From contig JAEWKG010000073.1 in NCBI GenBank assembly GCA_023386135.1, positions 1 through 8,270 on the forward strand: DNA of 8,270 nt. The letters run 5' to 3'. Position 1 is the stretch's first letter. Each line of letters starts with the position of its first letter. Below are positions 1 through 6,501 of this stretch, piece by piece. The translations under genes were made by a program, and so were the position numbers. The notes below the pieces were generated by a model. The model made no database searches. It was given only the letters and a program-made list of their open reading frames with translations, and was not told where the DNA came from. The stretch is from Pseudomonadota bacterium (GTDB taxonomy: Bacteria; Pseudomonadota; Alphaproteobacteria; Sphingomonadales; Sphingomonadaceae).

Positions 1-821
1 TCGTAGAACGACTTCGGATCGAGCTTGAGGAGCTTGTCGTTACCCGTTGGAATAACGCGCGAATAATCGGGAAAAGTGCCGTCGATCAACTTGCTGGTCA
101 GCACCACGCCGCCTTCGCCGCCGAGGGTGAAGCGGATCTTGCTCGCCGACAGGTCGATCTGCACGTTGCCGTCGAGCGCCTCCTCGAGGAGCTTGCGCAG
201 CTCGGCCACCGCTTTGCGCGGCACGATCACGTCGGGCATGCCCTCCGCCCCATCGGGGCGGGGAATGGTGAAGCGAGCCAGGCGGTGGCCGTCGGTCGCG
301 GCTGCCTTCAGCACCGGCTGGTCCTCATCCGACACGTGCAGGAAGATGCCGTTGAGATAGTAGCGCGTCTCTTCGGTCGAAATCGCAAAGCGCGTGCGGT
401 CGATCAGCTCGGCCAGCGTCTTGGCGGGCAGTTCGAAGCTGGTCGGCAGATCGCCTTCGACGATCACTGGGAAGTCGTCCCGTGGCAGCGTGGGAAGCGA
501 GAAGCGGCTGCGGCCGGCCTTCACCGTCATGCGGTTCTCGGCGGTTTCCAGGCTGACCTGGCTGCCTTCCTGCAGCTTCCGCGCAATGTCAAACAGAAGG
601 TGCGCCGAAACGGTGATCGCGCCCGCGCTTTCCACCGAGGCGGCGGCGATGTTCTCGACCACCTGCAGGTCGAGGTCGGTCGCCATGACCTTGAGCGTCC
701 CGCCGTCCGAGGCATCGAGCAGCACGTTCGACAGGATCGGGATGGTGTTGCGGCGTTCGACCACCGACTGCACGTGGGACAGGCAGCGCAGCAGCGTCGC
801 GCGTTCGATGGTGGCCTTCAT
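1..821 (-). CDS. dnaN: DNA polymerase III beta subunit (sliding clamp), C-terminus outside window
   Basis: This is the ring-shaped processivity clamp that tethers DNA polymerase III to DNA and recruits other replication and repair proteins. The first 273 residues are visible and begin MKATIERATLLRCLSHVQSV. Domains 1 and 2 (about 1-120 and 128-245) are complete and domain 3 has just begun. Conserved clamp motifs are ATDGHRLA (175-182) and FPDYSRVIP (250-258). They supply most of the hydrophobic cleft that binds clamp-binding peptides: T176, G178, H179, R180, L181, P251, R255 and V256. The family is about 370 residues long, so roughly the last 100 lie beyond the left edge. The ATG at 821-819 is preceded by an AGGA-type ribosome binding site. 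fabG ends 150 bp upstream on the same strand, so some read-through is possible, but the gap holds a candidate promoter. Identification is near certain from motif order. Confidence 0.97.
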   Translation of the reverse strand, partial: MKATIERATLLRCLSHVQSVVERRNTIPILSNVLLDASDGGTLKVMATDLDLQVVENIAAASVESAGAITVSAHLLFDIARKLQEGSQVSLETAENRMTVKAGRSRFSLPTLPRDDFPVIVEGDLPTSFELPAKTLAELIDRTRFAISTEETRYYLNGIFLHVSDEDQPVLKAAATDGHRLARFTIPRPDGAEGMPDVIVPRKAVAELRKLLEEALDGNVQIDLSASKIRFTLGGEGGVVLTSKLIDGTFPDYSRVIPTGNDKLLKLDPKSFY

Positions 822-903
822 CGTTCCTACTCTTACCCCTCACGCGCCCGTCAGGCCAAACCGCGGCCGGAATCGCTCACGAGCGCCGGAAATTACCCGA
901 ATA

Positions 904-931
904 TCCTTAGCGGGAGGCCCGTTTTCGGCAA
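904..931 (-). promoter_or_regulatory. Candidate dnaN promoter
   Basis: On the minus strand TTGCCG (931-926) is followed after 14 bp by GCTAAGGA (911-904). This resembles the alphaproteobacterial housekeeping pattern known from Caulobacter (TTGACGS, short spacer, GCTANAWC), with mismatches in the second half of the -10 element. It would start transcription near 897 and give a leader of about 75 nt before dnaN. The rest of the 822-971 gap shows no convincing terminator for fabG: one 5-bp hairpin (874-885) lacks a T-tract. The call rests on motif resemblance only. Confidence 0.35.
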
Positions 932-971
932 GGATGAACCCCGCCGCGGCCAATTCCCTTGGGGATAATCG

Positions 972-1724
972 CTAGGATATCATCGCCATGCCGCCGTTGA
1001 CGTGGAGCGTCTGGCCGGTGACGTAGCCGGCCTCCTTGCTGGCGAGGTAGGCGACCGCGGCCCCGATATCCTCGCCCTCGCCCATCCGGCCCATCGGAAT
1101 CCGCCCATTGAGCGCGTCCTTCTGCGCGTCCGGCAACTGGTCGGTCATCGCCGTGCGGATGAACCCGGGTGCGACGCAATTGACGGTGATTCCGCGGCTC
1201 GCCAGTTCCTGCGCCAGCGCCTTCGACATCGCGGTGAGCCCTCCCTTCGCCGCGGCGTAGTTGGCCTGGCCCGGGTTTCCGGTCGCGCCGACCACGCTGG
1301 TGATGGTGACGATCCGTCCGAAACGCGCCTTCATCATGGGCTTCGATGCCGCGCGCATCAGGCGGAATGCAGCCTCGAGGTTGATGCGGATGACCTGCTC
1401 CCACTCCTCGTCCTTCATCCGCATCGCCAGGTTGTCGCGGGTGATCCCGGCGTTGTTGACCAGGATATCGAGCTTGCCGAACGTGTCGATCGCCGCCGGC
1501 ACCAGTTCCTCGACTTGCGTGGTGTTGCTGAGGTCGCAAGTGATCTCGACGTGATCGCCGCCGACCTCGCGGTTGAGCTGCTCGCGGAACACTCGCAGCT
1601 TCTCGCTGTTCGAGCCCGACAGTGCGATCCGCGCGCCCTGCCGCGCCAGGGCATAGGCGATCGCCGAGCCGATCCCGCCGCTGGCGCCGGTGACCAGCGC
1701 AGTCTGTCCTTCGAGGCTGAACAT
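972..1724 (-). CDS. fabG: 3-oxoacyl-[acyl-carrier-protein] reductase
   Basis: FabG carries out the NADPH-dependent reduction of beta-ketoacyl-ACP, the first reductive step of each fatty-acid elongation cycle, in the cytoplasm. The 250-residue protein is a classical short-chain dehydrogenase. The cofactor loop TGASGGIG is at 12-19, NNAG at 90-93, and the catalytic tetrad is N115, S143, Y156 and K160 (YAAAK). The PG motif after strand six (VAPGFIRTAM) and the C-terminal VTGQTLHVNGG are also typical. The start lies in ATGATG at the end of fabD. The second ATG (1724-1722) gives MFSLEGQTALVTG, the usual family N-terminus, and sits 8 nt from an AAGGAG. The first ATG (1727-1725) would add one Met at 5-nt spacing and cannot be excluded. 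The TGATG junction with fabD implies translational coupling. The next gene is dnaN rather than the acpP often found after fabG. Confidence 0.97.
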   Translation of the reverse strand: MFSLEGQTALVTGASGGIGSAIAYALARQGARIALSGSNSEKLRVFREQLNREVGGDHVEITCDLSNTTQVEELVPAAIDTFGKLDILVNNAGITRDNLAMRMKDEEWEQVIRINLEAAFRLMRAASKPMMKARFGRIVTITSVVGATGNPGQANYAAAKGGLTAMSKALAQELASRGITVNCVAPGFIRTAMTDQLPDAQKDALNGRIPMGRMGEGEDIGAAVAYLASKEAGYVTGQTLHVNGGMAMIS

Positions 1725-2662
1725 CATCCGATCTCCTTCGCCAGCGCTTCGATGTCGGCCATCGTGACGACGCTGGTAACCTTGGCTTCGGAATCGATCC
1801 GGCCGATCATCGGGCCGAGCACCTTGCCGCCCAGTTCGACGAACTCCTCGACCCCGGCCGCTCGCATCGCCAGCACGCTTTCGCGCCAGCGCACGCGGCC
1901 GCACACCTGCTCGACCAGCAGGCGCTGTTCTTCCTCGGGTTGAACCACTTGTGCGGCGGTGACGTTGGCGTAAATGGGCAGCCGGAAGGCCTGTGGAGGG
2001 ACGTGCTGCAAAGCCTCCGCCATCGCGTCGGCCGCCGGTTGCATCAGGTCGCAGTGGAACGGCGCCGACACCGGCAACAGGACACCCCGCTTGATGCCAT
2101 GGTCCTTGACCAGCGCCACCGCCCGCTCGATCGCCTCGCGGTGGCCTGAGAGGACCACCTGCGTCGGATCGTTATCGTTGGCGACCTGGCACACCTGACC
2201 TTCGGCCGCTGCCTCGGCCAGCGCCTGCGCCTTCTCGAGATCGGCTCCCAGCAAGGCGCACATCGCGCCCACCCCGACAGGCACCGCCGCCTGCATCGCC
2301 TGTCCGCGCAGTTTGAGCAGCCGCGCGGTATCGGCAAGGCTGAAGGCACCGGCGGCACACAGCGCGGTATACTCGCCCAGACTGTGCCCGGCGACGCAAT
2401 CTGCGGCGGCGGTCAGCGCGATTCCGCCTTCCTTTTCAAGCACTCGCAGCACCGCGATGGCGTGCGCCATGATCGCGGGCTGGGCGTTTTCGGTGAGGGT
2501 GAGTTGATCCTCTGGCCCCTCCGCCATGATCGCCGACAGCTTCTGCCCCAGTGCGTCGTCGACCTCCTGGAACACCTCGCGCGCAGCGGTGCTGGCGGCG
2601 GCGAGTTCGGTGCCCATACCGACTTTCTGGCTCCCCTGCCCGGGGAAGACGAACGCTCTCAT
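1724..2662 (-). CDS. fabD: Malonyl-CoA:ACP transacylase
   Basis: FabD transfers the malonyl group from coenzyme A to acyl carrier protein, supplying the extender unit for fatty-acid synthesis. The 312 residues match the family's usual length. The N-terminal FPGQGSQ (6-12), the nucleophile elbow GHSLGEY with S94, R119 (KLRG), and H203 in PFHCDLM form the expected active site: the Ser-His pair and the arginine that holds the malonyl carboxylate. The ATG at 2662 follows a strong ribosome binding site, AAGGAGAGG. The gene sits 27 bp downstream of the LD-carboxypeptidase and its stop overlaps the fabG start region, so fabD and fabG are almost certainly co-transcribed. Restriction to malonyl rather than another acyl group is inferred from R119 and the fabG neighbour. 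Confidence 0.97.
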   Translation of the reverse strand: MRAFVFPGQGSQKVGMGTELAAASTAAREVFQEVDDALGQKLSAIMAEGPEDQLTLTENAQPAIMAHAIAVLRVLEKEGGIALTAAADCVAGHSLGEYTALCAAGAFSLADTARLLKLRGQAMQAAVPVGVGAMCALLGADLEKAQALAEAAAEGQVCQVANDNDPTQVVLSGHREAIERAVALVKDHGIKRGVLLPVSAPFHCDLMQPAADAMAEALQHVPPQAFRLPIYANVTAAQVVQPEEEQRLLVEQVCGRVRWRESVLAMRAAGVEEFVELGGKVLGPMIGRIDSEAKVTSVVTMADIEALAKEIG

Positions 2663-2689
2663 TGCTGACCTCTCCTTTGCGAAGAGCGC

Positions 2690-3517
2690 CTATGCGCCCC
2701 CGCGGCGTGCGGCAAGGCCGAAGGGCACGATGCGGTTGGCGGGATCGTGCCCCACCTCGGCGCGGCCGAGGTAGGGGAAGCCGCCGACCTCGCACCAATG
2801 GCGCGCGATATCCTCGGCCTCCGACCCGAACGGCCGATCATTTTCCGGCACCGCCGTGACCATGCCGAGCCGCAATCCGGCGATACCCTGAAGGTGAGAG
2901 GCGAGGTGGAAGAACAGGCGGTCGATCGCGTAGAGATGCTCGGCCACCTCCTCGACGATGACCACGTGGCCGGTCAGGTCGGGCATCAACGAAGTTCCGG
3001 TGAGCGCCGCGAGCGTGATGAGGTTGAAGGCCACTGTCGGACGCTCGTCGAGCGTTGCCTCCAGCCCCTCTTCATTGCCCCCAAACCACGCGAGCGCGCG
3101 GCGCACGCTTTGCTCGCCGCCTCGTCCCATGATGCCGCCCGCCATCGGGCCATGCGCGGGCCGGCCTATCCCCGCCTTGTAGAGTCCCGCGAGGACGAAT
3201 CCGCAGTCGGAGAACCCAAGGTACGCCTTGTCACGCGCCGCTGGTGCCATTGCGTCGATCGCCGTTTGCGCGATACGGTTGGAGCCGTAACCGCCGCGGG
3301 CGAACCACACCGCGTCGGTCGCCGGGTCGTTGGCGCAGTCCAGCAGCGCTGACAGGCGCAGCCTGTCGGGCCCCGCGAAGTGGCCCGCGACTGCGAAACA
3401 CTGCTCGTGGAAATCAAGCGTGAGATCGGGAAACTCGGCGGCCGCCAGCGCGGTCACGCGATCCGCGACCTCGCGGGTAATCGGGGTGGCCGGTGCACAG
3501 ATCGCGATACGGGTCAT
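2690..3517 (-). CDS. ldcA: LD-carboxypeptidase (peptidase family S66, LdcA-like)
   Basis: S66 LD-carboxypeptidases remove the terminal D-Ala from murein tetrapeptides, leaving the tripeptide that can be recycled in the cytoplasm. The 275-residue protein has the family layout. An N-terminal domain includes ARGGYGSNRI (73-82) and the nucleophile motif GFSD with S103. The C-terminal domain carries VIVEEV with E189, followed by YAIDR, and GHDPANRIVPFG with H257. The Ser-Glu-His triad is therefore intact. No signal peptide is visible (MTRIAICAPATP), consistent with cytoplasmic action. The ATG at 3517 lies 7 nt from a TANNNT-type hexamer that also contains an AGGA, so it could be leaderless or use that weak ribosome binding site. 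It heads the fabD-fabG run and is divergent from a Mur ligase, which supports a recycling role. The related microcin-immunity proteins (MccF) share the fold, so substrate specificity is inferred. Confidence 0.88.
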   Translation of the reverse strand: MTRIAICAPATPITREVADRVTALAAAEFPDLTLDFHEQCFAVAGHFAGPDRLRLSALLDCANDPATDAVWFARGGYGSNRIAQTAIDAMAPAARDKAYLGFSDCGFVLAGLYKAGIGRPAHGPMAGGIMGRGGEQSVRRALAWFGGNEEGLEATLDERPTVAFNLITLAALTGTSLMPDLTGHVVIVEEVAEHLYAIDRLFFHLASHLQGIAGLRLGMVTAVPENDRPFGSEAEDIARHWCEVGGFPYLGRAEVGHDPANRIVPFGLAARRGGA

Positions 3518-3573
3518 CGCGGGGATCCTAGCAGCGCTTCCCTTTGTGTGCAGCCCCGACTAGGCACCCCGCG
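3518..3573. repeat. Imperfect 14-bp inverted repeat in the divergent promoter region
   Basis: The left arm CGCGGGGATCCTAG (3518-3531) and the right arm CTAGGCACCCCGCG (3560-3573) are reverse complements at 12 of 14 positions, separated by 28 bp. The left arm directly abuts the start codon of the LD-carboxypeptidase. The right arm ends 4 bp before the Mur ligase ATG. Each gene therefore has the same element, CTAGGnnCCCCGCG, just ahead of its start. It may be an operator for a dimeric regulator, or a duplicated -10/start region. The symmetry is visible; the role is inference. Confidence 0.55.
3525..3552 (-). promoter_or_regulatory. Candidate promoter of the ldcA-fabD-fabG run
   Basis: On the minus strand TGCACA (3552-3547, 4 of 6 matches to TTGACA) is followed after 16 bp by TAGGAT (3530-3525, a TANNNT hexamer). 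Only 7 nt separate the hexamer from the ATG of the carboxypeptidase, which is the geometry of a leaderless transcript. It overlaps the left arm of the inverted repeat. Confidence 0.35.
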
Positions 3574-3577
3574 CAAT

Positions 3578-5002
3578 ATGACCGGCCCGCTCGACCCCAC
3601 GCAACGCCCCTGGTTCTTCTGCGGCATCGGCGGATCGGGCATGCTTCCGCTGGCGCAGATCGTCCACGGCCTGGGCGGCACAGTCGCCGGGTCAGACCGC
3701 AGCCGCGACCAGGGGCGCAGTGTCGAGAAGTTTGCCTGGCTCGAGGATAACGGCTTCGCTCTGTTTCCCCAGGACGGCAGCGGCGTGACCAGCGACAAGC
3801 AGATCGTCGTCGCCAGCGCGGCGGTCGAGGACACGGTGCCCGAGATCGTCAAGGCCACAGCCCTCGGGTGCGAACGCAAGACCCGCGCCGAACTCAACGC
3901 GGCGCTGTTCAATGCAGCCGACACCGGCATCGCGGTCGCCGGAACCAGCGGCAAGTCGACCGTAACGGCTATGCTGGGGTGGATTTTGCACCATACGGGA
4001 CGTGCCCCAACGATCATGAACGGGGCGGTGATGAAGAATTTCGTCACCCCGGATAATCCGTTCGCGAGCGCCCAGGTGGGCGGGCGCGACCTGTACGTCA
4101 GCGAGGTGGATGAAAGCGACGGCTCGATCGCGCTTTATCGGCCCGAGGTGGGAATCCTCCTCAACGTCAGCCTCGACCACAAAAGCATGGACGAGCTGCG
4201 CGTACTGTTCGGCGGTTATCTGCAGACCGCGAAGACGGCGGTCATCAATGCCGACGACCCCGAGGCGCGTGCGCTTGCGGAAGGTCACCCCAGGACGATC
4301 AGCTTCAGTCTGGGTTACGAAGTCGAGGCGGACATCTGGGTCGAACCGGTGACGATCACCGAGGACGCATCCGGGACGATGGCGGATGTGTTCGACCGGC
4401 GCCTTGAACGCTCGGGCTACTTGCTCAAGCTGGCCATGCCGGGCGTTCACAACCTGTCCAATGCACTCGCCGCCATCGCCGGTGCCAGTGCGGCTGGCGT
4501 GCCGGTGGCCGAAGCAGTCGCGGCGCTCGAAAGCTTCAAGGGCCTCGCCCGCCGCTTCGACATCATCGGCACGAGTCCGGCGGGGATCACGGTCTTCGAT
4601 GACTTCGGCCATAATCCCGAGAAGTGCGCGGCGACTCTGCGCACGCTCAAGAAACATTCGGGCCGCGTGATCGCCTACTTCCAGCCGCACGGGTACGGTC
4701 CGCTGCGGCAGATGGGGCATGAGTTGGCGGAGACATTCGCGCGCGAATTGAGCGGGGATGATGTCACTATCCTCAGCGACCCGGTCTACTTCGGCGGCAC
4801 CGCGGATCGCAGCGAGGGTGCGGATCGAGTCGTTCGACTCATCAATGAAGCGGGCGGGCGGGCTGAACACCTCGCCGCGCGCGACTCGGTGGCGGAACGC
4901 ATTGTAGCGATCGCCAAACCCGGCGACCGCGTGGTCGTCATGGGCGCAAGGGACGACACGCTGACCGAGTTCGCGAAGGACCTGCTCGCCCGCCTGCCTT
5001 AG
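3578..5002 (+). CDS. Mur ligase family protein, MurC/Mpl-like (UDP-N-acetylmuramate:peptide ligase)
   Basis: The 474-residue protein has the three-domain architecture of ATP-dependent Mur ligases. The N-terminal UDP-binding domain carries GIGGSGM (16-22). The ATPase domain has the P-loop GTSGKST (122-128), EVDESDGS (176-183) and NVSLDHKSMDEL (196-207). The C-terminal domain holds GVHNLSNALAA (289-299), ARRFDIIG, DDFGHNPEK (341-349) and FQPHGYGPLRQMG (368-380). Several of these differ from the motifs I know in MurC (GTHGKTT, DDYGHHPTE, FQPHRYTR) and from the EPRSNTM of E. coli Mpl, so I treat it as a third subgroup and give no symbol. MurC normally lies in the dcw cluster, and nothing here resembles that cluster. 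Divergence from an LD-carboxypeptidase suggests it attaches recycled peptide to UDP-MurNAc in the cytoplasm. The ATG at 3578 fits the family start but has no well-placed Shine-Dalgarno sequence; an upstream in-frame GTG (3548) is no better. A second MurC remains possible. Confidence 0.85.
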   Translation: MTGPLDPTQRPWFFCGIGGSGMLPLAQIVHGLGGTVAGSDRSRDQGRSVEKFAWLEDNGFALFPQDGSGVTSDKQIVVASAAVEDTVPEIVKATALGCERKTRAELNAALFNAADTGIAVAGTSGKSTVTAMLGWILHHTGRAPTIMNGAVMKNFVTPDNPFASAQVGGRDLYVSEVDESDGSIALYRPEVGILLNVSLDHKSMDELRVLFGGYLQTAKTAVINADDPEARALAEGHPRTISFSLGYEVEADIWVEPVTITEDASGTMADVFDRRLERSGYLLKLAMPGVHNLSNALAAIAGASAAGVPVAEAVAALESFKGLARRFDIIGTSPAGITVFDDFGHNPEKCAATLRTLKKHSGRVIAYFQPHGYGPLRQMGHELAETFARELSGDDVTILSDPVYFGGTADRSEGADRVVRLINEAGGRAEHLAARDSVAERIVAIAKPGDRVVVMGARDDTLTEFAKDLLARLP

Positions 5003-5952
5003 GCGCGTTCGCGATGGCTGCCGCGAGCGATGTGCACGCCGTGCAGCAGCATCGCGATGGCCGCGCCCAGCACCAGACCGACAAGCGCGGACGCCGCAGC
5101 ATAAGTCAGCCAACCGAGGATGCCGGCCAGCGCGCCGGTCGCGCCCTCGACCGCGTGGCGCACGGCCTCTACGATGTGTTCCGGCCCGGGCACGCCGAGG
5201 CCAGCGAGCCCATGCAGGATGATCCCTCCGCCGACCCACAGCATCGCCACCGTCCCGATCGCCGACAGTGCGCTCAGCACGTGCGGCATGGCGTGCACCA
5301 TCCCCTTTCCCAGCTTGCGCGATGCGGCGGAGGATCGCCTGGCGAGGTGAAGTCCGATGTCGTCCATCTTCACGATCAGCCCGACCGCGCCGTAGACCAG
5401 CACAGTGATGCCGATGCCGACGATGGCCAGCACCGCCGCACGCGCAAATAAGCTCTCAGCTGCGACCTGTCCCAACGTGATCGCCATGATCTCGGCCGAC
5501 AGGATCAGGTCGGTCCGCACCGCGCCGCTCACCCGCGCTTGTTCGAACGCAACCGGGTCGGAGACTTCATCTTCGAGCGTTTCGCCGTGCTTGGCGCCAC
5601 CGAGCTTCTCGATGACCTTCTCGGCGCCTTCGTAGCTGAGGTACGCGCCGCCGAGCATCAACAGCGGGGTGATCGCCCACGGCAGGAATTCGCTCAATAG
5701 CAGCGCCGCCGGGAGCAGGATCAGCAGCTTGTTGCGCAAGCTGCCTTTGGTGATCTTGGCGATAATCGGCAGTTCGCGATCGGGGGTGAAGCCGGTGACG
5801 TAATTGGGCGTCACCGCCGCATCGTCGATCACCACGCCTGCCGCCTTGGCGCCCGCGCGGCTCGCCGCCACGCCGACGTCGTCGATTGACGCCGCCGCCG
5901 CACGCGCGATCACCGCCACGTCGTCAAGCAGGGCTACCAAACCACCCGACAC
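4999..5952 (-). CDS. DUF808 family inner-membrane protein (YedI-like)
   Basis: The 317-residue protein resembles E. coli YedI along its length; the family's biochemical role is unknown to me. The soluble N-terminus has LLDDVAVIA (8-16), a second IDD-containing segment (23-33), and TGFTPDRELPIIAKITKGSLRNK, typical of the family. Hydrophobic segments at about 74-106 (with PWAITPLLMLGGAYLSYEG), 171-196, 226-250 and 272-305 indicate several membrane spans. A conserved-looking GAVRTDLILSAEIMAITLG lies at 143-161. The start is a GTG (5952-5950), chosen because AAGGAGAT lies 6 nt upstream and the product begins MSGGLVALLDD like its relatives. Its TAA stop overlaps the convergent Mur ligase stop by 4 bp. 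Divergent from rpsF, it appears to be a single-gene transcription unit. Confidence 0.9.
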   Translation of the reverse strand: MSGGLVALLDDVAVIARAAAASIDDVGVAASRAGAKAAGVVIDDAAVTPNYVTGFTPDRELPIIAKITKGSLRNKLLILLPAALLLSEFLPWAITPLLMLGGAYLSYEGAEKVIEKLGGAKHGETLEDEVSDPVAFEQARVSGAVRTDLILSAEIMAITLGQVAAESLFARAAVLAIVGIGITVLVYGAVGLIVKMDDIGLHLARRSSAASRKLGKGMVHAMPHVLSALSAIGTVAMLWVGGGIILHGLAGLGVPGPEHIVEAVRHAVEGATGALAGILGWLTYAAASALVGLVLGAAIAMLLHGVHIARGSHRERA

Positions 5953-6004
5953 CGCAATCTCCTTCGCGACGGCCCCTGCCCGCGCGTTCGCAGGTGCACA
6001 AGAC

Positions 6005-6031
6005 TTGCTTTTGCGCTGTATGCCGCTATGT
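6005..6031 (+). promoter_or_regulatory. Candidate promoter of the rpsF-rpsR-rplI operon
   Basis: TTGCTT (6005-6010) is followed after 14 bp by GCTATGTGC (6025-6033), close to the alphaproteobacterial pattern with a GCTA-type -10. The predicted start near 6038 gives a leader of about 95 nt. The spacing matches the dnaN candidate in this window (TTGC.. then 14 bp then GCTA). It lies in the 180-bp gap between the divergent DUF808 gene and rpsF. I see no clear promoter for the DUF808 gene in that gap. Confidence 0.5.
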
Positions 6032-6044
6032 GCGCCGCTTCCTC

Positions 6045-6082
6045 GGGCCAGCCTCGGGGAAAGAAGAAAGCCGGAGGGGCCC
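6045..6082 (+). promoter_or_regulatory. Hairpin in the rpsF leader, possible autoregulatory structure
   Basis: Bases 6045-6049 (GGGCC) can pair with 6078-6082 (GGCCC). After a two-base bulge (AG, 6050-6051), CCTC (6052-6055) pairs with GAGG (6074-6077). After a G-G mismatch two more G-C pairs form (6057-6058 with 6071-6072), leaving a purine-rich loop. An alternative stem CCGGA/TCCGG (6071-6075 with 6088-6092) competes with it. Leaders of rpsF operons in many bacteria bind the S6:S18 complex; whether this is such an element is unproven. It has no T-tract and is not a classic terminator. Confidence 0.3.
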
Positions 6083-6132
6083 CGTCATCCGGACGGACAA
6101 GCCAGCGATCGGCACAACCAAGGACGCAAGAT

Positions 6133-6501
6133 ATGGCTCTCTACGAGCACGTGTTTCTCGCGCGCCAGGACCTGAGCCAGGCTCAGGTCGACGCATTGGC
6201 CGCGACGGCCACCGAGATCGTCGAAGCGAACGACGGCAAGGTGACCAAGACCGAGACCTGGGGTCTCAAGAACCTCGCCTACAAGATCGACCGCAACCGC
6301 AAGGCGCACTTCGTGCTGCTCAACATCGAGGGCCCCGGCGCCGTCGTTGCCGAGCTCGAGCGTCAGACCCGCATCAACGAGGACGTCATCCGTTACCTCT
6401 CCGTGCGCGTCGACGAGCACGAAACCGGCCCGAGCGTGATGATGCGCAAGAGCGACCGCGACCGCAAGCCGCGCCGCGACCGTGAAGGGGAGCGCGACTG
6501 A
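6133..6501 (+). CDS. rpsF: 30S ribosomal protein S6
   Basis: S6 binds the central domain of 16S rRNA in the small subunit platform as a partner of S18. The 122-residue protein starts MALYEHVFLARQDLS and has the family's ferredoxin-like core with TKTETWGLKNLAYKIDRNRKAHF (38-60) and the final core strand VIRYLSVRV (85-93). A highly charged tail (about 105-122, rich in Arg, Asp, Lys and Glu) follows, as is usual in alphaproteobacteria. The ATG at 6133 has an AAGGAC sequence about 9 nt upstream. A longer in-frame start at 6028 was rejected because its extension matches no S6 N-terminus and overlaps the promoter. The TGA stop shares one base with the rpsR ATG, so translation is probably coupled. 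Confidence 0.98.
   Translation: MALYEHVFLARQDLSQAQVDALAATATEIVEANDGKVTKTETWGLKNLAYKIDRNRKAHFVLLNIEGPGAVVAELERQTRINEDVIRYLSVRVDEHETGPSVMMRKSDRDRKPRRDREGERD

Noticed and set aside
874..885. Small hairpin CGCTC-AC-GAGCG between fabG and dnaN, considered as a fabG terminator
   Set aside because: The stem is 5 bp with a two-base loop that is too tight, and no T-tract follows on the minus strand.
285..968. A 227-codon plus-strand open frame over dnaN
   Set aside because: It lies antisense to the dnaN frame, which carries clear clamp motifs; its product has no recognisable domain and no ribosome binding site stands out.
1725..1904. A 59-residue N-terminal extension of fabG from an upstream ATG
   Set aside because: The extension reads through the end of fabD in another frame and is Arg/Gly-rich; the SDR fold begins at MFSLEGQTALVTG, next to a strong AAGGAG.
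3380..3577. A 66-codon N-terminal extension of the Mur ligase
   Set aside because: It overlaps the divergent carboxypeptidase gene in antisense; the Rossmann-type start follows directly after MTGPLDPTQRPWFFCGIGG.
3692..5239. A 515-codon open frame on the minus strand across the Mur ligase gene
   Set aside because: It is antisense to a well-supported gene, is Arg/Ala/Gly/His-rich low-complexity translation typical of GC-rich shadow frames, and matches no family I recognise.
6041..6058. Direct repeat CCTCGGG (6041-6047 and 6052-6058) in the rpsF leader
   Set aside because: Seven bases of GC-rich sequence repeated once is easily chance; the second copy is accounted for by the hairpin.
6028..6132. 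A longer S6 start 35 codons upstream
   Set aside because: The added residues match no S6 protein and would place the start inside the predicted promoter.
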